Assembly (NCBI RefSeq): GCF_001553955.1
Contig: NZ_CP014234.1
Coordinates: forward strand, 1,178,001 to 1,242,000
DNA: 64,000 nt
DNA from: Moraxella osloensis
Lineage (GTDB): Bacteria; Pseudomonadota; Gammaproteobacteria; Pseudomonadales; Moraxellaceae
Direction of reading: 5' to 3'
This document shows positions 57,409-64,000 of the stretch, in pieces; within the stretch, counting starts at the first letter, position 1; each line of letters starts with the position of its first letter. The notes beneath the pieces were generated by a model. That model had not been told where the DNA came from, did not search any database, and saw only the letters and a list, made by a program, of their open reading frames with translations. Made by a program: the position numbers and the translations under genes.

Positions 57409-57690
57409 CCCCGCTACTTAATTATTCTGCCAGTCGCTTGATTAAGGACTGGTAAACTTTGCCATGATGTTTGAGCGTTTGCTCTCTTCTCATTGCTAAT
57501 TGTTTTGTTTGATATGCTTCATAGTATAGTAGTTGCCATTGCTGGTAACTGGTCGATTTGTTTCCACCACTGTTATGGGCGGCAAATCGTTGTCTTAGGT
57601 CTGATGTGTATCCACAATAATGCGAACCATCTTCACCTTTGAGTATATATACGTAGAACATTATCATTCCAAAATAATTAAGTAGCGGGG
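57409..57690 (-). other. Intervening sequence (IVS) in 23S rRNA helix 25
   Basis: The conserved 23S sequence caagcagtcggag...tgacggcgtaccttttg is split where E. coli has the short hairpin of helix 25. The insertion is bounded by perfect 18-bp inverted repeats, ccccgctacttaattatt (57409-57426) and aataattaagtagcgggg (57673-57690), which would form a long extended helix. Such IVSs, including at helix 25, are known to be cut out by RNase III, leaving a fragmented but functional 23S rRNA. Unlike the usual IVS, the loop here is filled by a coding frame. It is too short for a group I intron plus ORF. Confidence 0.92.
57422..57661 (-). CDS. GIY-YIG nuclease encoded in the 23S rRNA IVS
   Basis: A 79-residue single-domain GIY-YIG protein of the YhbQ/UPF0213 type. 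The GIY part is FYVYILKG (residues 2-9) and the YIG part is YCGYTSDLRQRF (15-26) with the arginine; His29-Asn30, Tyr39, and Glu60 in AMRREQTLK, the metal-binding residue, are all present. ATG 57661 is preceded by gga six bases upstream; ATG 57667 is an alternative, and the frame stays open into 23S sequence to 57712. The stop codon lies inside the distal inverted repeat, so the ORF fills the loop. It is in the rRNA sense direction. It may be a homing-type nuclease for its own insertion site; that is inference. Confidence 0.88.
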   Translation of the reverse strand: MFYVYILKGEDGSHYCGYTSDLRQRFAAHNSGGNKSTSYQQWQLLYYEAYQTKQLAMRREQTLKHHGKVYQSLIKRLAE

Positions 57691-58213
57691 CTCCGACTGC
57701 TTGTATGCACACGGTTTCAGGTTCTATTTCACTCCCCTCACAGGGGTTCTTTTCGCCTTTCCCTCACGGTACTGGTTCACTATCGGTCAGTCAGGAGTAT
57801 TTAGCCTTGGAGGATGGTCCCCCCATCTTCAGACAGAATTTCTCGTGTTCCGCCCTACTTAATATGCTTCTTATAACCTTTCGAGTACGGGATTATCACC
57901 CTCTACGATTGACCTTTCCAAGTCATTCCTCTAAATTATAATCAGTCGGCTCCTCCCCGTTCGCTCGCCGCTACTAGGGGAATCTCTATTGATGTCTTTT
58001 CCTCGGGTTACTGAGATGTTTCACTTCTCCCGGTTTGCCCCCCGCTATAAAATATAGCGGGGTACCTGTCTTATGACAAGTGGGTTTCCCCATTCAGATA
58101 TCGCCGGATCACAGGATATTGCCGCCTCCCCGACGCTTTTCGCAGGCTGTCACGTCTTTCATCGCCTCTGACTGCCAAGGCATCCACCATGTGCACTTCA
58201 TTACTTGACTATA

Positions 58214-58594
58214 CAACCCTAAATAGCTTCATCTGTTGCCAAATGAGTGACAGCTATTACTTGCTTTGCATCTCGAAATAATTCGAGATTTCAAGCAAGT
58301 GCTTACTGCACTTTTCTATTTGAGTTATATTCGTAATGGTAACGATCTTCACCTATGTTTACGCTTGATTCAGTTCTCTTTACTTTTATACCGCACCTGT
58401 CTGCTAAAGGCAGCAAGGTGCGGTAAAGGTTAATTATCTTCGTTGGAACTTGATAATTAACCCAGACTCATTTCTCTATGTTGTTATTGAATTATCAGAC
58501 CTTCGTCAGGTCGTGATTTCTGATAAAACAGATTGAAGTAATCTCTTAATACTTACTAAATTACTCTGTCTGCTTTATAACGTTAAGCTAATTA
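58214..58594 (-). other. tRNA-Ala / 23S internal transcribed spacer
   Basis: Non-coding spacer with several strong hairpins: taccgcacct...aggtgcggta (58389-58425), ggttaattatc...gataattaacc (58429-58462), ttatcaga...tctgataa (58493-58527) and ctcgaaataattcgag (58271-58286). The 23S processing stem borders it. Confidence 0.8.
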
Positions 58595-58670
58595 TGGTGG
58601 AGCCAAGGAGAGTCGAACTCCTGACCTCCTGCGTGCAAGGCAGGCGCTCTACCAACTGAGCTATGGCCCC
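58595..58670 (-). tRNA. tRNA-Ala (anticodon TGC)
   Basis: The complement starts ggggccatagctcagttgg and ends ggctccacca, with encoded CCA. Anticodon loop cttgcac gives TGC. 76 nt, in the 16S-23S spacer as usual. Its first two G residues also take part in the upstream spacer inverted repeat. Confidence 0.97.
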
Positions 58671-58745
58671 GCTACTTAATTACTGTAGCTGGTTAAAGTT
58701 TTATGTATCTTTACTCGATTAAGTAACGACTCAATTAAGTAGCGG
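58669..58745. repeat. Inverted repeat in the tRNA spacer sharing the IVS end sequence
   Basis: The arms ccgctacttaatt (58669-58681) and aattaagtagcgg (58733-58745) are perfect complements around a 51-bp loop. The same 13 bp form the core of both arms of the 23S IVS. A further partial copy, attaagtaacg, lies at about 58718. On the tRNA-Ala side the match extends to 16 bp (ccccgctacttaatta, 58667-58682). Confidence 0.85.
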
Positions 58746-58791
58746 TACATAGGTTTCGCTAAGTTCGCTTGCGCTTACTAAGCTCATCTAA

Positions 58792-58868
58792 TGGTGGGTC
58801 TAATAAGACTTGAACTTATGACCCCTGCCTTATCAAGGCAGTGCTCTAACCAACTGAGCTATAGACCC
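58792..58868 (-). tRNA. tRNA-Ile (anticodon GAT)
   Basis: The complement begins gggtctatagctcagttgg and ends tagacccacca. Anticodon loop ttgataa gives GAT. 77 nt with encoded CCA. Confidence 0.97.
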
Positions 58869-58989
58869 CGAGAACCGTTAAAAAATTGCATCGCAATTTT
58901 AGGTTCGAGCTAAAATCCTTTGCTAAGGATTTTAGTCTTAGCCTTGCTATTTGCGCTGCTGTAGATTAACGATTATTAGCTTATTTATA

Positions 58990-59022
58990 CACAAGAACAA
59001 CTTGCTGTGAATTCTCACTTAG
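58990..59022 (-). other. 16S rRNA processing stem, 3' arm
   Basis: This arm pairs with 60707-60738 (core cacaagaacaacttg with caagttgttcttgtg, then cacttag with ctaagtg), closing the 16S rRNA in a long stem suited to RNase III. Confidence 0.8.
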
Positions 59023-59031
59023 TGCTTTAGT

Positions 59032-60563
<1,532 letters not shown>

Positions 60564-60791
60564 AATCTTTCTATCTATTGTCACCGCGTAGCGGTGTCAA
60601 TAGATTTAATTTGTTGACTCAATTATTTATACTGTCTTTGCTCAAATAAACTTACGAGTATCTTCACTCTGACAATATAATTAATTAAAGTCTTAATTTT
60701 ATCGCCCTAAGTGAAAATCCACACAAGTTGTTCTTGTGTTCGTTGTTATTTAGTGTACCAAAGATATCGTCTATCATTTGGTGAGTTTGAT
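60564..60791 (-). other. rRNA operon leader
   Basis: A 228-bp transcribed leader. It contains the 5' arm of the 16S processing stem (60707-60738) and a hairpin tctattgtcaccgc / gcggtgtcaataga (60574-60604). Confidence 0.75.
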
Positions 60792-60821
60792 ATTGTAATA
60801 CGCTTTGGTTTACTCTGTCAA
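60792..60821 (-). promoter_or_regulatory. rRNA operon promoter
   Basis: On the minus strand TTGACA (60821-60816) and TACAAT (60797-60792) are 18 bp apart, upstream of the 16S gene and of the leader. Another TATAAT-like box occurs near 60900 and could mark a second promoter. Confidence 0.8.
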
Positions 60822-60991
60822 GCTTTATTTTAATTCTTTCTAAGCTTCGTAACTTGTTTACTTATTTGTAAACTCTTTGTCGCTCAGTGGTGGCGTATTA
60901 TACGTGAATTGGAATGGGTGTCAACAGGAAAATATAACTAATTTTAAATTAATTGCTAACTTTCTTTTATACTGATGATTTTATTCATATT

Positions 60992-61777
60992 TTAACTGTT
61001 TAAAAAACTCAAATCTTCTTCTGGACGCTTGGTAAACACTTCACAGCCGTTCTCGGTAACCATCAGTGTGTGTTCCCATTGGGCGGACAATTTACGGTCT
61101 TTAGTAATCACTGTCCATTTATCGGGTAAGGTTTTGGTTTGCCATACACCTTGGTTAATCATTGGTTCAATGGTAAATGTCATGCCTGTCGTCAGTTGTA
61201 GACCGGTATTTTTTTTACCATAGTGCAGAATTTGTGGTTCATCATGGTATACGTCACTAATTCCATGTCCGCAATATTCTCTTACTACGCTAAAACGCTC
61301 TGGCTCTGCCACCGCTTGAATCGCTGCGCCAATATCGCCTACATAGGCGCCATTGCGAACAGCTTTCATTCCTGCGTATAGTGCGTCTTGGGCGATTTTG
61401 CAGATACGCTGCGCCATGATTGAGCCTTCACCGATAATCCACATTTTTGAAGTATCGCCATGATAGCCATCTTTTATCACTGTGACATCGATATTGACGA
61501 TATCGCCATCTTTTAGGATACGGCTGTCATCGGGAATACCGTGACAAACCACATGGTTGATTGAAGTACAAAGCGTGTGCTGGTAGCCATGATAGCCGAC
61601 ATTGGCAGGAATGGCTTTTTGGACATCAACAATATAGTCGTGGGCAAGCTTGTCTAATGCCCCTGTCGTTACACCTTCTTTGACATATTCATCTAACATC
61701 ACTAAAACGTCGGCGGCTAATTTACCAGCGACGCGCATTTTTTCAACGGCTTCAGGGTTATTTAATAGTGTTTTCAT
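60992..61777 (-). CDS. map: Methionine aminopeptidase, type I
   Basis: Map removes the initiator methionine. The 261-residue protein has the five metal ligands in the usual places: NIDVTVIKDGYHGDTSKM (two aspartates), the histidine in YCGHGISDVYH, FTIEPMI and the final glutamate in SAQWEHTLM. Here it is not next to rpsB in operon form but divergent from msrB, with rpsB 2 kb away, and it is followed by the rRNA operon. Confidence 0.97.
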   Translation of the reverse strand: MKTLLNNPEAVEKMRVAGKLAADVLVMLDEYVKEGVTTGALDKLAHDYIVDVQKAIPANVGYHGYQHTLCTSINHVVCHGIPDDSRILKDGDIVNIDVTVIKDGYHGDTSKMWIIGEGSIMAQRICKIAQDALYAGMKAVRNGAYVGDIGAAIQAVAEPERFSVVREYCGHGISDVYHDEPQILHYGKKNTGLQLTTGMTFTIEPMINQGVWQTKTLPDKWTVITKDRKLSAQWEHTLMVTENGCEVFTKRPEEDLSFLNS

Positions 61778-61937
61778 ACAATAATTATCTGATTTTGCAA
61801 AAATTTAAGAAGACGTATTATAGCCCTTTTCGCCTTGTTCACAAAACTACTATTTGTTTAAACAGTTGTTACTTGAATTTTGTATGGGTTGTAACTATTG
61901 TGATGTTCTACAATGACAACAAGGGTTAGGAACGTCT

Positions 61938-62408
61938 ATGGCTAATTCAATTAATATCGATACACAGAAGTATGTAAGACCTTCTGAAGCTGAAATCAAG
62001 GCAAATTTGAATGATGAGCAATATTATGTGACACAGCAAAACGGCACTGAACGCCCTTTTAGCCATGAGTATGATCACCAATTTGAACGTGGTATCTATG
62101 TGGATATTGTCAGCGGTGAGCCGCTTTTTAGCTCATCAGATAAGTATGACTCAGGTTGTGGTTGGCCCGCCTTTAGCAAACCGATTGATACCGCAGTAAT
62201 CAATGAATTGTTTGATGACAGTCACGGTATGCGACGTACTGAAGTGCGTAGCCGTGTGGCTGATTCGCATTTAGGCCATGTGTTTAATGACGGTCTTCCT
62301 GAGCTTGGCGGCATGCGCTATTGCATCAATGGCGCGTCGCTACGTTTTATCCCTTTAAATGAGATGGAACAAGAAGGTTATGGTGACTTAATCGGATTGG
62401 TTGAATAA
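61938..62408 (+). CDS. msrB: Peptide-methionine (R)-S-oxide reductase
   Basis: MsrB repairs the R epimer of methionine sulfoxide in proteins. The 156-residue protein has [19 protein letters not shown] and the catalytic cysteine in [11 protein letters not shown]. The two CxxC pairs that bind structural zinc in many MsrB proteins are missing (SGEP and SRVADSH occupy the positions), so it is the zinc-free form. Regeneration by thioredoxin is the known route. A terminator follows. Confidence 0.95.
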   Translation: MANSINIDTQKYVRPSEAEIKANLNDEQYYVTQQNGTERPFSHEYDHQFERGIYVDIVSGEPLFSSSDKYDSGCGWPAFSKPIDTAVINELFDDSHGMRRTEVRSRVADSHLGHVFNDGLPELGGMRYCINGASLRFIPLNEMEQEGYGDLIGLVE

Positions 62409-62464
62409 TCGCCATGTGATTTTGCTAAAACATATAGCTTAACCATATAAAAATATGTTAAAAT

Positions 62465-62508
62465 AGCAGTTTGTCATTTTATCTTGAAATGGCAAATTGC
62501 TTTTTTTA
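62465..62508 (+). terminator. Terminator of msrB
   Basis: The arms agcagtttgtcattt and aaatggcaaattgct (with G-U pairs) are followed by seven T residues. Confidence 0.8.
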
Positions 62509-62539
62509 TTTACTAACATGACACACACATTGCTATTTT

Positions 62540-62679
62540 CAAGCTGACAAGCTTGATAAGAGTTAAGCTGGGTGTTTGCAAATTTGATTAATTAAAATCC
62601 TGTAGATTTTGATGCGTGTTTGCAAATCGGCTTAATCGGTAATGTGGAGGCATAACCCAACTTTACTTAAGGAAATCTC
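62540..62679 (+). promoter_or_regulatory. Possible S2 autoregulatory leader of rpsB
   Basis: The rpsB 5' region has repeated gtgtttgcaaat segments (62571 and 62617), a dyad aaaatcctgtagatttt, and the block gtggaggcataaccc shortly before the start. This resembles the S2-binding leader known for rpsB-tsf in gamma-proteobacteria. The match is from memory and approximate. Confidence 0.45.
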
Positions 62680-63453
62680 ATGGCGTCAGCTAATCCTACC
62701 CAAGTTTCAATGCGTGATCTTTTAGAAGCCGGTGCACACTTTGGTCACCAAACTCGTTTTTGGAATCCAAAAATGGGCAAATTTATTTTTGGTGCACGTA
62801 ACAAAATCCACATCATCAACCTTGAGCATACAGTTAAAGCGATGAACGAAGCACTAAACTTCGTTAACCGTGAAGCAGCACGTGGCAACAAAGTACTATT
62901 TGTTGGTACTAAACGTGCAGCAAGCAATGTTATTAGCGAACAAGCCGCTCGCGCTGGTATGCCGTATGTTGACCATCGCTGGTTAGGTGGTATGTTAACC
63001 AACTGGAAAACCATCCGTCAGTCAATTACGCGTTTGAAAGAATACGAAAAACAAGCTGAAGATGGTACGTTTGCTAAGTTAACCAAACGTGAAGCGTTAG
63101 AGCGTACTCGTGAAATGGAAAAACTTGAGCGTGCCTTAGGCGGTATCAAAAACATGAACGGTTTACCTGATGCAATTTTTGTGGTTGACGTTGACCATGA
63201 AGCGATTGCAATCAAAGAAGCAAAAAACTTAGGTATCCCTGTTATTGGTATCGTTGATACAAACTCAAACCCAGATGACGTAGATTATGTCATTCCTGCC
63301 AATGACGATGCGATTCGTGCGGTAACGCTATACGTATCAGCGGTTGCAGATGCAATTATCGCTGGTAAAGAATACGCTAAAACTCAAGGCGGCAAAGCAG
63401 CAAATCAAGAAGAAGCAGTAACTGAAGCACCCGCAGAAGCTGCGGCAGAATAA
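62680..63453 (+). CDS. rpsB: 30S ribosomal protein S2
   Basis: S2 is a head protein of the small subunit. The 257-residue protein has [46 protein letters not shown] and the conserved [18 protein letters not shown]. The C-terminus is an Ala/Glu-rich tail. Ribosome-binding site aagga before ATG. It is the first gene of rpsB-tsf. Confidence 0.99.
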   Translation: MASANPTQVSMRDLLEAGAHFGHQTRFWNPKMGKFIFGARNKIHIINLEHTVKAMNEALNFVNREAARGNKVLFVGTKRAASNVISEQAARAGMPYVDHRWLGGMLTNWKTIRQSITRLKEYEKQAEDGTFAKLTKREALERTREMEKLERALGGIKNMNGLPDAIFVVDVDHEAIAIKEAKNLGIPVIGIVDTNSNPDDVDYVIPANDDAIRAVTLYVSAVADAIIAGKEYAKTQGGKAANQEEAVTEAPAEAAAE

Positions 63454-63582
63454 GGGTTATCGCCGTATCATAGCAGCGCATTGTTTAGGTTGTTATGATA
63501 CTGTCATCAAAATTTTATAAACTAACTTTGATGGGTAAACACAAAATTAGCTTCTAAAAATTCGAATTTGTAGCGTAATATT

Positions 63583-63613
63583 AAAGGGCAAAAATCACCA
63601 ATTTTTGTCCTTT
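63583..63613 (+). terminator. Attenuator-like hairpin between rpsB and tsf
   Basis: The arms aaagggcaaaaat and atttttgtccttt form a stem without a long T run. It may reduce tsf transcription relative to rpsB. Confidence 0.5.
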
Positions 63614-63681
63614 AATCTTCAAATTTTTAGACAATAAACAACCCAATTCTCATCTATAATGATAATCAATTGAGGTATCTC

Positions 63682-64000
63682 ATGGCAGAAATTAGTGCAA
63701 AACTGGTAAAAGAATTACGTGACCGTACAGGTCTTGGTATGATGGAATGTAAAAAAGCCCTGCAAGAAGCAGACGGCGACATCGAAACCGCAATCGATAA
63801 CCTGCGTAAATCAGGTCAAGCAAAAGCTGCTAAAAAAGCAGGTAACATTGCTGCTGATGGCGCTATCATTATCGCCCAAGAAGGTAACAAAGCCTTACTA
63901 CTTGAAGTAAACTGTCAAACTGACTTCGTGGCAAAAGATGCTAACTTCACCGCATTTGCGAACAAAGTAGCTGAACTTGCACTTGCCAACAATACCACTG
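63682..64000 (+). CDS. tsf: Elongation factor Ts (partial, cut by window end)
   Basis: EF-Ts exchanges GDP for GTP on EF-Tu. The frame opens at ATG 63682 with tgagg upstream and runs off the window end without a stop. The 106 visible codons give the UBA-like N-terminal domain ([22 protein letters not shown]) and the TDFVAKD core motif (in [11 protein letters not shown]). It follows rpsB as expected. Confidence 0.97.
   Translation, partial: MAEISAKLVKELRDRTGLGMMECKKALQEADGDIETAIDNLRKSGQAKAAKKAGNIAADGAIIIAQEGNKALLLEVNCQTDFVAKDANFTAFANKVAELALANNTT

Noticed and set aside
57409-57690. Group I intron with a homing endonuclease
   Set aside because: 282 bp with a 240-bp ORF leaves no space for a ribozyme core, and the complementary ends in a hairpin tip fit an IVS.
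57705-57941. Plus-strand ORF inside 23S
   Set aside because: Antisense to a highly conserved rRNA; open by chance.
58040-58062. A second IVS at helix 9 of 23S (ccccgctata/tatagcgggg hairpin)
   Set aside because: The hairpin is about the size of the normal helix 9 extension, so it is ordinary variation; the shared ccccgcta is short.

Overview
The window is a chromosomal segment of a gamma-proteobacterium of the family Moraxellaceae. The evidence is gene order and protein type: a short AccA beside TilS, a yceD-rpmF-fabD-fabG-acpP cluster without plsX and fabH, ppx divergent from trxA-rho, and moderate to low GC. A Moraxella osloensis-like organism is my best guess from general resemblance; no search was run.

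Layout. Positions 1-4.1 kb hold tilS, accA and an exopolyphosphatase gene on the minus strand. trxA and rho follow on the plus strand, separated by a 169-bp MITE-like element, a terminator and a good rho promoter. A zinc metallopeptidase and a small Ala/Thr-rich lipoprotein lead to the minus-strand ccmABCDE haem-delivery operon (8.9-12.0 kb). From 12.3 to 21.5 kb come a YbjN-like protein, fadH, degV, an acyl-CoA synthetase, recA-recX and a sulfate-binding lipoprotein. From 21.7 to 28 kb lie ffh, ypjD and the fatty-acid synthesis cluster. Then follow epmC, a c-prime-type cytochrome lipoprotein, rph and two tandem fadD genes (28-34.7 kb). parC (35.2-37.4 kb) is followed by an accessory patch: brnT-brnA, a diverged second copy of the parC 3' end, and an AT-rich RelA/SpoT-domain gene. 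Metabolic and envelope genes (dapC, a patatin-like lipase, two Nudix hydrolases, lipoproteins, a DnaQ-like exonuclease with a DUF294/CBS protein, rapA, dgkA, a transglutaminase-like protein) fill 39.5-54.7 kb. A complete minus-strand rRNA operon (16S, tRNA-Ile, tRNA-Ala, 23S, 5S) occupies 54.8-60.8 kb. map, msrB, rpsB and the start of tsf close the window.

The most unusual object is in the 23S gene. At the position of helix 25 it carries a 282-bp intervening sequence with perfect 18-bp inverted ends. Almost the whole loop encodes a 79-residue GIY-YIG nuclease in the sense direction of the rRNA. Part of the same terminal sequence recurs as a separate inverted-repeat hairpin in the tRNA-Ile/tRNA-Ala spacer of the same operon. 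Second is the parC 3' end, where two different toxin-like modules each start by overlapping the stop codon of a parC tail, one native and one duplicated and diverged. Third is a recurring pattern of short, degenerate tandem repeats (2-6 units of 13-20 bp, a different sequence at each locus) at gene boundaries throughout the window.

Functionally, the three acyl-CoA synthetases, FadH, FabD/FabG/AcpP and AccA point to active fatty-acid use and synthesis. The Ccm genes serve c-type cytochromes such as the lipoprotein at 28.9 kb. The remainder is core information processing (Rho, RecA/RecX, Ffh, RapA, RNase PH, S2/EF-Ts, L32).
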